Counted from the stretch's first letter, positions 19,182-27,599 are shown. The stretch: DNA of 64,000 nucleotides from G963662675 sp963662675 (GCA_963662675.2 CAXXHP010000001.1:62001-126000), one strand, 5' to 3'. Notes: generated by a model from the sequence alone, not told the origin. Numbers and translations are program-made.

Positions 19182-19370
19182 GGTGATTTGTTTAAGGAAA
19201 GCTAATTTACAAAATTATGCTCACTAAACATAAGTACAGGGAGGGTTTTCTTGGGAGGACATGCTTGCATTTGATTCAGAGAGAGTCTTAAGCGGAAATA
19301 TTTTTATATTCTAAGCATGTAATTGTAGTAAAAACCTGCTATTTTTATTAATGAACTTAATTATAGATAA

Positions 19371-19898
19371 ATGCACCAGCCTTCTGTGAGCTTTAAACGC
19401 CTTTTCCCATTTGTTTTATTGGTAGCAATTGCTGTAGTAATTATTTCGCTTACTGTCGGGAAAGATATTTATGGAAGTAGGGGGCATAGTTTGTTGTCAT
19501 TTGCCATCGTCAACTTTTCGGGCTATTTATTCTTTCTGATTATGCCTGTTGAGCTGGCTTTTATTTATTATCTGAATCAAGGGATGGATCCGTTTTTCAT
19601 GAATGCTGTGGCTCTGGGGACTGCTATCTCTGCTCAGTTGGCAGATTATTATATTGGGCGGTCGTTTAGTACGCGAATCATCAATCATTTAATCGGACGA
19701 AGCCGTTATGAGAAGGCCGAAGCTGAAATCCGAAAATATGGGAATATTGCCATTTTTGTGTTTAATCTTCTGCCACTTTCGTCGCCTGTTATTTTGCTGG
19801 CTGCTGGGATGCTAAAACACCCATTAAAGAAGGCTTTGTTTTACAGTTTTGCAGGGTTACTTCTGAAATATCTTTTGTTGACTTTTATTATTCTATAG
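19371..19898 (+). CDS. VTT-domain (YqaA/DedA-like) membrane protein
   Basis: 175 residues with about four to five hydrophobic segments. The motif around FNLLPLSSPVILLAAGML and the preceding QLADYYIGRSFSTRII helix resemble the SNARE-associated/VTT core of YqaA and DedA proteins, which are thought to move lipids across membranes. GRSRYEKAEAEIRKYG forms the amphipathic loop found between the helices in that family. No partner gene is adjacent; the next 800 bases look decayed. Family assignment is moderate, function unproven. Confidence 0.65.
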   Translation: MHQPSVSFKRLFPFVLLVAIAVVIISLTVGKDIYGSRGHSLLSFAIVNFSGYLFFLIMPVELAFIYYLNQGMDPFFMNAVALGTAISAQLADYYIGRSFSTRIINHLIGRSRYEKAEAEIRKYGNIAIFVFNLLPLSSPVILLAAGMLKHPLKKALFYSFAGLLLKYLLLTFIIL

Positions 19899-20693
19899 GG
19901 TCAAGCTGCCCTGAGGAGGAATTCATCTTTTGTATCAAAAAGAAATAATTCTAGCATTTGCTATGGCAAAATATTAAGAAACGTGTTTTTAAATGACAAA
20001 AAAGATACTGATAGCTAAAAAAATCCGAGAATTGTCAGCGAAGGCGCTTTTCTGTTGTCATATTGTCAATCAAAAAAACAATGAGTATGTCAAAGGAAAA
20101 AGTTTTTGAATTTCTGGATAAAGGGGCAGATAGTATGGCAAAATATGTTCAGAATAAAGGGTGATTGTCTCTATGCGTTAGCTGATGATAGGTAATGGCA
20201 CGTGCTTATTTGTTAGGTTTTTTTGGTGTGCATTTTTAACAAATGCATTAATAGATATAAAAAACAAATAGTTCCTATTATCTCACATGGCAGATGGAAT
20301 TTGCTCTTTTCAATCGCAATAAAGGTTGATCTTATTGCATATACTCCGCTTATAAATATTGAGACGAGAATCGGAATACAGTTGGTTCTTTTTATCGTTA
20401 AATAGGCAGTTGGTTATTGCGATTGGGTGTGTCGAATACAATTCGTTTTTAATTTATTGTTTTGATCAGAGTCTCAATGTTGAATATTTGGTAAACGCAA
20501 TAATACCAAGGAAGGTGAATCTGAGTTTGTAGAGTTACTTCATGATCAAAATTACGATTTTGAGTGTGGAGTAGATATAAAAAAAACATCCGTACTTAGC
20601 AATAAAGCCGCGGTGTTTTCAAAAAATAATATTCTTTAAACTTTTCGCAGATATATTCTTTCCCAATTGATCAGCTATGATGATTTCTTTTTT
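19899..20693. other. Non-coding or decayed stretch at the island edge
   Basis: 795 bases with no convincing gene. Short frames show coding-like protein pieces without proper starts: 20081-20164 (+) gives 27 residues beginning MSMSKEKVFEFLDKGADS, and 20484-20639 (+) gives 51 stop-free residues (TKEGESEFVELLHDQNYDFE and on) with no Met. I recognise neither. The pattern fits remnants of genes lost at the edge of the peptide-secretion island. Confidence 0.35.
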
Positions 20694-20843
20694 TTAAATT
20701 CCTAAAAGTTGGCTAAGAATCAATGTTGAAGCTATAAAAATTTCGAGATTGGATGCTGTTTCTTTAATTAATTGATACCCAATATATGTTGAAGCTACAG
20801 TCATTAATCCTATGTGCAGAAGAAGAAGCTTGTTGTGTTTCAT
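20694..20843 (-). CDS. Small hydrophobic protein, candidate immunity peptide
   Basis: 49 residues, not usually called by gene finders because of its size. It begins 21 bases after the stop of the bacteriocin-like precursor at 20865-21077, with an AGGA ribosome-binding site just before its ATG. Two hydrophobic segments are seen (about 5-25, LLLLHIGLMTVASTYIGY, and 33-49, LEIFIASTLILSQLLGI), separated by a short charged turn. Small membrane proteins directly after a precursor gene are often the immunity factor of unmodified bacteriocins. That role is inference from position and hydrophobicity only; I recognise no family. Confidence 0.55.
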   Translation of the reverse strand: MKHNKLLLLHIGLMTVASTYIGYQLIKETASNLEIFIASTLILSQLLGI

Positions 20844-20864
20844 AATCCTAAATATTACAAGTCG

Positions 20865-21077
20865 TTAACCACAAGCGTATAAAAGGTTGTAAAATGAACC
20901 ATACCAACCTACAACAGAAACTCCCATAGATATAAGTCCTACTCCGGCAAAAGAACCAGCAGCACTTGCTAACATACCTACAGTAGAAATGCCCCACCAA
21001 AAGTATGCACTTCCACATGATCCTACTGCATTTATTTGTGCCATTTCGTTAAAGCTTAAGTTTTTTGTTTCAGTCAT
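20865..21077 (-). CDS. Bacteriocin-like precursor peptide 1 (double-glycine-type leader)
   Basis: 70 residues. The first 20 resemble a double-glycine leader (NLSFNEMAQINAVGS; compare the LSFEKMEEVNGG leader of the second precursor), with GS in place of GG at the predicted cut. The predicted mature peptide is 50 residues, begins CGSAYFWWG and ends LLYACG. Its only two cysteines are its first and its next-to-last residue, so one disulfide would join the two ends. It has no charged residue and many Gly, Ser, Ala and Val in GxxxG-like spacing, as in membrane-inserting peptides. The C39-peptidase exporter gene upstream on the same strand is the likely processing machine. Activity as a bacteriocin is inference. 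Confidence 0.75.
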   Translation of the reverse strand: MTETKNLSFNEMAQINAVGSCGSAYFWWGISTVGMLASAAGSFAGVGLISMGVSVVGWYGSFYNLLYACG

Positions 21078-21088
21078 AACTATAAATA

Positions 21089-21103
21089 TTTAGTGAATAA
21101 AAA
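21089..21103 (-). promoter_or_regulatory. Conserved 15-base motif before precursor 1
   Basis: On the minus strand this reads TTTTTATTCACTAAA and ends exactly 11 bases before the ATG. The same motif (14 of 15 bases) stands at the same distance before precursor 2. It could be a shared transcription or translation signal, or simply show recent common descent. Confidence 0.5.
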
Positions 21104-21107
21104 TTTA

Positions 21108-21422
21108 TTAATGTTGCAAAGGAAAAACAAGTATGTGTAATAATATTGGTATTCTCTCCAATCTGATACCCGCCAGTTCATTCGTATTTAAATTTCGTGC
21201 AGTTATTTCTATCGTAATTCCATAAGGTTCCTCGTATATGAAAGATCGAGCATTTCGGGAATAAACAATTTTAAGGCCACTGTATTTTAGTTCATTTATT
21301 ATGTTGTCAATTTGCTTTCGGCTGAGGTTGAGTTTTTCCGCTAGCTCTTGAGCATTTCCCGTGCTTTTACTTTGAGTTTAATAATCCAAGTATTTAAGTC
21401 TTCTTAGTGAGTTAGATATCAT
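21108..21422 (-). pseudogene. HTH regulator gene interrupted by a stop codon
   Basis: The frame from the ATG at 21422 to the TAA at 21108-21110 is 105 codons but has an in-frame TAA at 21378-21380 after 14 residues (MISNSLRRLKYLDY). Beyond it the protein continues in the same frame with a helix-turn-helix of the kind found in small Bacteroidota regulators: NAQELAEKLNLSRKQIDNII followed by NELKYSGLKIVYSR. The first 14 residues also fit the start of that family (LRRLxxLDxLI). No ATG, GTG or TTG is available soon after the stop. The gene begins 12 bases after the stop of the ABC ATPase gene, so it would be in the operon. A sequencing error is possible. Confidence 0.6.
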
Positions 21423-21434
21423 TTCTTCTACTTT

Positions 21435-22103
21435 TTATTGTATTTTCTCAATTAAACCATCCTTCATATATACTTTCTTTGATGCGATCTCGGAGACCGA
21501 TTTTTCATGAGTTACAATTAATACAGTAATTCCCTGGTTGTTGATTTCTTTCAAAAGAGTTGTTATTTCTCCAGAAGTTTCAGAGTCTAGTGCCCCTGTT
21601 GGTTCATCTGCAAGAATGATTTTAGGATTTGTGATTAATGCTCGTGCAATTGCAACGCGTTGTTGCTGCCCTCCAGACATTTCATTGGGTAAATGATTTG
21701 ACCAATTTTTAAGTCCGACCATGTCAAGATATTCCAATGCAATTTCATTTCTCTTTCGTTTCCTTACCTTTTGATAGAACAAGGGCAGTGCCACGTTTTC
21801 AAGGGCATTTTTGTACGAGATAAGATTGAAAGATTGAAAAACAAACCCCAATGTAGAACTCCTTAAGTCAGCAATTTGATTATCTTCTAAGTCTTTAGTA
21901 GAGTTCCCGTTTAAATGGTAGCTCCCTTGATCGTATTTATCTAGTAACCCAAGAATATTTAGCAAAGTTGATTTCCCGGATCCGGATGCGCCAACAATTG
22001 AAACCATTTCGCCACTGTTGATTTCCAGATCTAATCCCTTTAACGCATGGTATTCAAGTTTGCTGCTTTTGTACCATTTGTGTATGTTTTCAAGTACAAT
22101 CAT
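21435..22103 (-). CDS. ABC transporter ATPase, MacB/LolD type
   Basis: 222 residues, the full length of a stand-alone LolD/MacB-type ATPase. Walker A is GASGSGKST, the signature is MSGGQQQRVAIARAL, and Walker B is IILADEPTGALD; FVFQSFNLISYKNALENV holds the Q-loop. Its natural partners, an FtsX/MacB-type permease and an HlyD-type adaptor, are encoded 6.8 kb away on the other strand (28898-31220), which would together form a MacAB-like pump. Such pumps export peptides or give self-protection in bacteriocin loci. It starts 12 bases after the C39 exporter gene in the same operon. Confidence 0.92.
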   Translation of the reverse strand: MIVLENIHKWYKSSKLEYHALKGLDLEINSGEMVSIVGASGSGKSTLLNILGLLDKYDQGSYHLNGNSTKDLEDNQIADLRSSTLGFVFQSFNLISYKNALENVALPLFYQKVRKRKRNEIALEYLDMVGLKNWSNHLPNEMSGGQQQRVAIARALITNPKIILADEPTGALDSETSGEITTLLKEINNQGITVLIVTHEKSVSEIASKKVYMKDGLIEKIQ

Positions 22104-22115
22104 TCGTGTTTTTTT

Positions 22116-24248
22116 TTAGTCAGAAGCGATAAGCTCGTTTATTAAAACAGGAGCAATTTGTTTATTCTTAAGTGAATAAACTTTATCCGCTTGTTCTGCA
22201 ATGTTTACCGTGTGGGTAACAAAAACAATAATCATCTCTGATCTTAATTTTTGAAGAAGATCAACAATAAACCTTTCTGTAAAACTATCCATAGCAGCGG
22301 TAGCTTCATCCAGTAAGAGGAGTTGAGGCTTCTGATACAGAGCCCTTGCCAAAGCAATTATTTGTTGTTGCCCTCCCGAGAGGTTCGTGCTATCTTCATT
22401 AATAATGGTTAAATATCCTTGTTGGAATTTATTGATGAAATGATCCAGCCCGGTTTCCTTACAGAAGTTAACTACAGATTGTGCGTCAACATTGTCGTCC
22501 ATAGCAATATTTTGGATGATTGTTCCGTTGAAAAGGCTTGTTTTCTGGGATACTACAGCAACTTTTTCTCTCCATGAAATAGTATCTATTTCATTCCAAT
22601 TTTTGTCATTGATCAAAATCTCCCCGGATTCATACGGGTAAAATCGTTGAAGAATAGATAGCAATGTGCTTTTCCCACATCCAACTTCTCCAAAAATGGT
22701 TGCAAACTCCCCCCTCTTTAAATGAAGGCTTGTCTCTTTTAACAAGAGGCTTTTCCCGGGAAATCGGAAATTAAGCCTTTCAATATTTACGGAGTCAATA
22801 CTTTGAGGAGCTCCTGTTAGATTTATTTGCTCATATTCTGGCTCTATGGCTGAAAACTCATACATCCGGTCAAAGGCAACTTTTGCCTCCTGTAGTTGGA
22901 TATTTGCCATTGCAATATTGATGACAGATGAAACAAAACTGCCGGCGATGGTTACAATTGCCATCATTTCACCAAGTAAAAGCTGTTCATTCAATACCAA
23001 TACTGAACTCCATGCGATTACGCCTGAAAGGATGACAACACTTCCAATTTGAACTAACAAGTTCATTTTATTGCTGGTGATACCCAAATCATAAACTTTT
23101 TCTTGAAAGAACTCATATACTGTTTGAACAAATTTGGAAAGTTGAGACTCTTTATTTCGCCATTTAATAACTTGTATCCCTTTTATAGTGTCAATGTATT
23201 TACTTTCTGCCATTGCATAGGCTTGCATTACTTCTCGTTGGTGATCAATAATTTTTTTGTTGTATTTAAAAGCAATCAATCCAAAAATGGGAACTGCTAA
23301 AAGGCTGAAAAGTCCAATTGAAGTTGACAGGATGATAATGTAAACGATTGAAGTAATTACAATTAATACATCAATGACAATATTGCTACTTAAATTAATT
23401 ACCACACGCTGAATTCGTTGAGAGTCATTTAATCTGCCAATCATATCACCTGTTGAGGTGCTGTCGAAAAAACGCTGTGGCAGGTTTAGTAGTTTGCTAA
23501 AGAAAGAAGAAACGACCCGGACATTCATGTCTTTGCTTTGCCTGATCAGAAAGATTCCCCGTATATAGCCTATAAAAGCCCTAGCAAGCAGAATGAGGAT
23601 GAAGATGACCAAACTTTTCAGTAATAACTCATTGTCTTTTGAAGGAAGAATCTGGTCAATCAACTTTTGTGTATAAATGGCAACTGCCAGCCCAAGAACA
23701 GAAATAACAACACCCATAAATGCGGCTACCGATAAAATAGGAATATCTTGGTTGATTAATTCCCAAAACCATCTTTTCTTATCCTTCGATTCAACTTCCT
23801 TTTTCCTGAACTCTTTGTTGGGCTTTAACCAAAGTAATGTTTTGGATACCCACATTGCATCTAATTCATCATCCTGGTATTCTGTTATTCCCCATGAAGG
23901 GTCACCAATAAGGAATTTGCTGTTTTCATAGCCATAGCAAATAATGTAGTGCTGCAAATTTCCTTCTTTTAGCACGTGAAGGATTACAGGTTCTTTTATT
24001 GTTTTTAGGTTTTCAATATCGGCTTCGTATCCTTTTGCTTCAAAACCAAGTTTTTGGGCAGACTGGTACAATCCCAACAGGCTGGTTCCCTGCAAGGTTG
24101 TTCCGCTTTCTTCCTGTAATTTTTCCTGGGTTATTTCTCCTCCATAATATTTGATAATGGAAGCCAAACATGCCAATCCACAGTAAAACTGGCTGTATTG
24201 TTTGGTAAAAGTTTCCTGTATATGTTTAATCGTTTTTTTGTCAGTCAT
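22116..24248 (-). CDS. C39-peptidase ABC exporter (bacteriocin processing and secretion)
   Basis: 710 residues from the ATG at 24248, whose first 8 bases overlap the end of the glycosyltransferase gene. Three parts are seen. The N-terminal C39 peptidase has the catalytic cysteine in FYCGLACLAS (C23), the oxyanion glutamine Q17, H100 in LQHYIICYG and D116 in GDPSWG. A six-helix ABC membrane domain covers about 160-440. The ATPase has Walker A GEVGCGKSTLL, signature LSGGQQQIIALARAL and Walker B LLLLDEATAAMD. Such transporters cut leaders after GG, GA or GS and export the peptide. All catalytic residues are present, so this exporter is expected to process the two precursors in the locus. Confidence 0.95.
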   Translation of the reverse strand: MTDKKTIKHIQETFTKQYSQFYCGLACLASIIKYYGGEITQEKLQEESGTTLQGTSLLGLYQSAQKLGFEAKGYEADIENLKTIKEPVILHVLKEGNLQHYIICYGYENSKFLIGDPSWGITEYQDDELDAMWVSKTLLWLKPNKEFRKKEVESKDKKRWFWELINQDIPILSVAAFMGVVISVLGLAVAIYTQKLIDQILPSKDNELLLKSLVIFILILLARAFIGYIRGIFLIRQSKDMNVRVVSSFFSKLLNLPQRFFDSTSTGDMIGRLNDSQRIQRVVINLSSNIVIDVLIVITSIVYIIILSTSIGLFSLLAVPIFGLIAFKYNKKIIDHQREVMQAYAMAESKYIDTIKGIQVIKWRNKESQLSKFVQTVYEFFQEKVYDLGITSNKMNLLVQIGSVVILSGVIAWSSVLVLNEQLLLGEMMAIVTIAGSFVSSVINIAMANIQLQEAKVAFDRMYEFSAIEPEYEQINLTGAPQSIDSVNIERLNFRFPGKSLLLKETSLHLKRGEFATIFGEVGCGKSTLLSILQRFYPYESGEILINDKNWNEIDTISWREKVAVVSQKTSLFNGTIIQNIAMDDNVDAQSVVNFCKETGLDHFINKFQQGYLTIINEDSTNLSGGQQQIIALARALYQKPQLLLLDEATAAMDSFTERFIVDLLQKLRSEMIIVFVTHTVNIAEQADKVYSLKNKQIAPVLINELIASD

Positions 24249-25611
24249 GGTTTTGAAGCATTGATTCAATAATTTCTACTGCTTTTGTGGAATTGTTTTT
24301 TTGCTCAAACTTTGTTTTCATTTCTTGTATCCTATTCAAATAGGATGGGTAATCATTGTTTATTTGTTCAATTTTTCGTGAAATTGTTTTGGGAGAATCC
24401 CGGTTAATTCTGCCACGCAATCCAAGCTGGTGAAAAACTACCCGTGCTGAATTCCCGGGTTGATCCCAATCATTTGAAAGCGGGTAACCCAACATGGGTA
24501 CTTCGTTCATAATGCACTCTGTAATGCTGTTCATTCCCCCATGGGTAATCATCAAATCGCAATACTTTAGCAGACTCATTTGTGGTACTTTCGCAAAAAC
24601 AAGCACATTGTCTGGTAAAGGGTGTAACTTTTCGATTTTAAAATGTTCGCTAACAGAGAGAATGAATAGGATAGACGGATTTAGCAAAGCCACCTCTTTT
24701 ATTTTATTGAAGAAGCTCACAAGCTTTTTTTCATGTTGATTGGTAACCGTTCCTAATGAGCATAAAACAACCCGGTTTTCTGTCTTTGCTTTCCAGTTGT
24801 CGATTTTTTCAAAAAGAGCCATAATGCGAGTTGAATCATCTGTTTCTTTTGCTGAAAAATCCTTTAGAGGGCCAAGCCTGAATACATTATTTTTTTCTTC
24901 TCTTGGAAAATCAAAATCAACAGGTGATAAAATAAGTAATGGCGCTTTTTTTACCCGGCTTCTAAATGATGATAAGTAGGTGAACTCGTCATAGAATGAG
25001 TGCCCAGGTTCTTTGATAATTCTTTTCGTGATACTAAAAGAATCTTGCCAGAAATATGCTGTTGAACTTAGAATAACGCGTGTTTTATTGGCAAGATATT
25101 TCTTTGTCCATAGTATTTTGACAATACCTCTTGACCACGCATTATTAGCTGTTGGAAAGTACCGGGAAGTAAAAGGTGGAATTATCTCCCCCGGGCTTTT
25201 ATCAACCATGGTTTGTACACAAAGAACCGGGATTTGAAGTTGTTTGTAAATGAAAAACTTCAATGTATTTTCTTCATCCAGGATAACCAGATCAGGCTTT
25301 ATTTTGTGAATAAGCCGGATAAATTCTTCGATTCGGTTTTTTGATTGTGAGTACAGGCCTGATGAAAAGATATTCCCTAAATTCTCAAAAAAGAAATTCC
25401 GTTTCATCATTGCCTTTTTAATATCTGCTGATTCAATAAAATAGGGATAATGAGCTTCAAATTCATACTCATCTTTTATGGCCGGTTGGCACACAGTCTC
25501 TAGTCCTGTATAAACCACCCGCTGTCCTTTTTCTGTTAAAAGTCTTGCCAATTTTAGTGTGGCATGAACATGCCCGATGCCGGTATATAAATCAAACAGG
25601 ATTGTACTCAC
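24241..25611 (-). CDS. GT1-type (UDP-glycosyltransferase-like, MGT family) glycosyltransferase
   Basis: 456 residues with a GTG start at 25611; no in-frame ATG is close upstream. The fold is GT-B. The N-terminal domain opens with FDLYTGIGHVHATLKLARLL (acceptor side, with the catalytic-type histidine in GIGHVH). The donor site is in the C-terminal domain: LMITHGGMNSITECIMNEVP followed by the DWDQPGNS loop that contacts the nucleotide sugar. This resembles macrolide and zeaxanthin glucosyltransferases, which act on small hydrophobic molecules. It overlaps the exporter gene by 8 bases. In this locus it could glycosylate the peptide or inactivate a toxic compound; the substrate is unknown. Known glycocin enzymes are GT2, so this would differ. 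Confidence 0.85.
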   Translation of the reverse strand: MSTILFDLYTGIGHVHATLKLARLLTEKGQRVVYTGLETVCQPAIKDEYEFEAHYPYFIESADIKKAMMKRNFFFENLGNIFSSGLYSQSKNRIEEFIRLIHKIKPDLVILDEENTLKFFIYKQLQIPVLCVQTMVDKSPGEIIPPFTSRYFPTANNAWSRGIVKILWTKKYLANKTRVILSSTAYFWQDSFSITKRIIKEPGHSFYDEFTYLSSFRSRVKKAPLLILSPVDFDFPREEKNNVFRLGPLKDFSAKETDDSTRIMALFEKIDNWKAKTENRVVLCSLGTVTNQHEKKLVSFFNKIKEVALLNPSILFILSVSEHFKIEKLHPLPDNVLVFAKVPQMSLLKYCDLMITHGGMNSITECIMNEVPMLGYPLSNDWDQPGNSARVVFHQLGLRGRINRDSPKTISRKIEQINNDYPSYLNRIQEMKTKFEQKNNSTKAVEIIESMLQNHD

Positions 25612-25636
25612 AATTTCTAGTCTAACTGCTTAGTGT

Positions 25637-26077
25637 TTAGAAGCCTTTGTTTGCGATAAAAGTTTGTAGCTTTGTTGCTAAACCCATGCTCCATGTTTGA
25701 GATATTTGCATGGATTCCTGAGCAATTTTATTCGTACCCGTGGTTAATTTCTCGCCGAGAGGTGAAGTGTAAAATTCAATTAACTGTTTAATCTCATCCT
25801 GTGTGAAGTGCTTTTGGTAAACCGGAACCAGCTGTTTGTTCAATGAGGCAATTTCTTTGTCAAATACTTCTGTTTTTGCTGAGTTCCAGAAGTCTTGTGG
25901 TACATTGGGTTTCATCATTTTAAACTGGGTAACTAACTGGTCATACACTAAGTCGTAATTTTCGGAGCTTCCGTTAACTTCCATCAGTTTCATCAGGTCT
26001 TTTTCGTAGTCTGATGTTTGCGCATTTACAGTAATTGTGCCTAGTAACAATACAAGGATAAAAAATAGGTTCTTCAT
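25637..26077 (-). CDS. DUF2059 domain secreted protein
   Basis: 146 residues with a signal peptide cut near VNAQ-T (about residue 20). The rest is helical and matches DUF2059: VYQKHFTQDEIKQLIEFYTSPLGEKL is the hallmark region (key words EIKQLIEFYTSPLG), followed by ESMQISQTW. The family is found widely in periplasmic proteins of Gram-negative bacteria, with no defined activity. It stands 25 bases before the glycosyltransferase gene and 11 after the thioredoxin-like gene, so it belongs to the same operon. Its role in the peptide system is not known. Confidence 0.85.
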   Translation of the reverse strand: MKNLFFILVLLLGTITVNAQTSDYEKDLMKLMEVNGSSENYDLVYDQLVTQFKMMKPNVPQDFWNSAKTEVFDKEIASLNKQLVPVYQKHFTQDEIKQLIEFYTSPLGEKLTTGTNKIAQESMQISQTWSMGLATKLQTFIANKGF

Positions 26078-26088
26078 GATTTTTAATT

Positions 26089-26613
26089 TTAATTGTTTGT
26101 AATCGTATTTATGAGTGCTTCAATTTTTGTTTCTCCAATAAATTTTGTTTTTAGGCTGTTGTTTTGATAAATGAATACGGTGGGGAATGGCGAGTTCCCG
26201 AAAAACTGCTGAAACGTATTCTCATGATCCAGCAGAACAGCCAGATTATCTACTTCCCACAAGTGGTTGGAATTAATAAAATCATCCACACGCTCCAGTG
26301 AATCATCCGGGGTTATCCAGATGAGGTTTGTGTTGATAAATTCGGCAGCATTCAACCCAATCTCAGATGCTTCGTATTGGCAATGCTCACATTCCGGGTG
26401 AAAATAAAATATCAGACTTGGTATGCTTGTGTCAAATTCATCCAGGCAAACCTTCCCTCCATAGAAGGATTCAAAACAACAGCCTTCCTGTATGTTTTGA
26501 ACCCGAACTTCAATCTCTTTCTTTTGGGTGTATTTACTATAAATTCGTGCAGTTAGAAAAATGGCTGCAGATGCGATAACAGCCGGCATTATGTATTTAA
26601 TTACCCTTCTCAT
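26089..26613 (-). CDS. Membrane-anchored thioredoxin-fold protein (CxxC)
   Basis: 174 residues from the ATG at 26613, which overlaps the stop of the upstream gene (TAATG). One N-terminal helix (about 7-24) anchors a periplasmic domain. The redox motif is HPECEHCQYE (C75 and C78) after a beta-strand SLIFYF, and the cis-proline is in NSPFPTVFIY, both as in TlpA/thioredoxin-fold proteins. Additional cysteines are at 45, 46 and 56 (EGCCF, KVCLD). A longer frame upstream overlaps the neighbouring gene and is rejected. In this operon it could form or shuffle the single disulfide of the secreted peptides, each of which has exactly two cysteines. Confidence 0.82.
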   Translation of the reverse strand: MRRVIKYIMPAVIASAAIFLTARIYSKYTQKKEIEVRVQNIQEGCCFESFYGGKVCLDEFDTSIPSLIFYFHPECEHCQYEASEIGLNAAEFINTNLIWITPDDSLERVDDFINSNHLWEVDNLAVLLDHENTFQQFFGNSPFPTVFIYQNNSLKTKFIGETKIEALINTITNN

Positions 26614-27269
26614 TAACTTAGGCTTACATTTAAAAACATAACAAACAACACCCAGAGCAATAAGCCTGTACCATAAGAAGATACTACCGTTTTTAACGTT
26701 TTTTTCATGGGTTGTTTTACCACACCTGTTAACAACCACGCCAATGCCAGCCAGTAAAGTAGTTCAAAAATATTGACTATGCTTAGTAGGGGTGTAAATA
26801 ATGGGTCAATTTTTTTTGTTTCAAGTAAATTTAATAAGGCAAATGGTTGAGTTTGTAAATCATCCAGTGTGTTTACTTCTTTGAAGAAGATTAGGATGAT
26901 TAATGTTATAAAACTAGCTAATACAAAAATGAAATCAGCGAGTAATGCTACTTTAAATAATTCATGGAACTTAACTTTTATATTTGCAATAAAGCTGCCA
27001 ATGTATATACAAGTAGCAGTAAAGCTAATTCGTATTATTGCAATTATTGGAATTAAAACATAACCAAGCCATTGCCATTTTTTGGTTTGTGAAATAAAAT
27101 TGGCAATCTTGTCTGCTGATAAAATTTCTCCTAATGATTGATAGTAAATCACATCATTAAGGAATAGCAAGCTTGTGATTGCATTAATGATAAGGGGAAA
27201 CCCAATAAAAAATACAAAGTATTTCCACGTCCTTCCTGTATTATGGATTGTAATATAATTTATGCCCAT
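26613..27269 (-). CDS. Multi-pass membrane protein of unknown function
   Basis: 218 residues from the ATG at 27269; an upstream in-frame TTG at 27302 is less likely. Five hydrophobic segments are visible, at about 20-40, 70-95, 105-130, 155-175 and 190-215 (for example WLGYVLIPIIAIIRISFTA and LLLWVLFVMFLNVSLS). I recognise no family; the layout is reminiscent of Yip1-type proteins. It is the first gene of the six-gene block that runs to the ABC ATPase and is translationally coupled to the thioredoxin-like gene. It could deliver electrons to that protein, act in immunity, or help export. Confidence 0.7.
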   Translation of the reverse strand: MGINYITIHNTGRTWKYFVFFIGFPLIINAITSLLFLNDVIYYQSLGEILSADKIANFISQTKKWQWLGYVLIPIIAIIRISFTATCIYIGSFIANIKVKFHELFKVALLADFIFVLASFITLIILIFFKEVNTLDDLQTQPFALLNLLETKKIDPLFTPLLSIVNIFELLYWLALAWLLTGVVKQPMKKTLKTVVSSYGTGLLLWVLFVMFLNVSLS

Positions 27270-27599
27270 ATTAAGTGATCTGTATAGGTGTTTAGGAGAC
27301 AATATTAAGACATTTGTTTTGGTTGTTTGAATAAAACAATAGTCTGTTTGTCTTCTGCTTTATGGTTTTTTGTGACGTTTCCTAGCCTTGGTTTTTTTAT
27401 AATTGTATTAATACTTTAAGGGTATCGAGGAATGTTATACCTCTCTAAATAGTAACATAATTACAAGGTTCGCTGGTGTGTTCCATTTCGAGTAAAACCA
27501 TCTGAATAGTCCTTTAAAGTTATTTCTCAAATGATTTGCATTTATTTAAAGTGTGTTTGTCTGTATGTGTATTTTGAACTTTGTATTCTTGTAAGTCAT
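27270..27599. other. Intergenic region within the peptide locus
   Basis: 330 AT-rich bases between two minus-strand genes. I see no gene and no strong hairpin. It is long enough to hold a separate promoter for the six-gene block starting at 27269. Confidence 0.35.

Noticed and set aside
20223..20405. A 60-codon frame starting GTG at the island edge.
   Set aside because: No ribosome-binding site and no protein-like pattern; probably chance.
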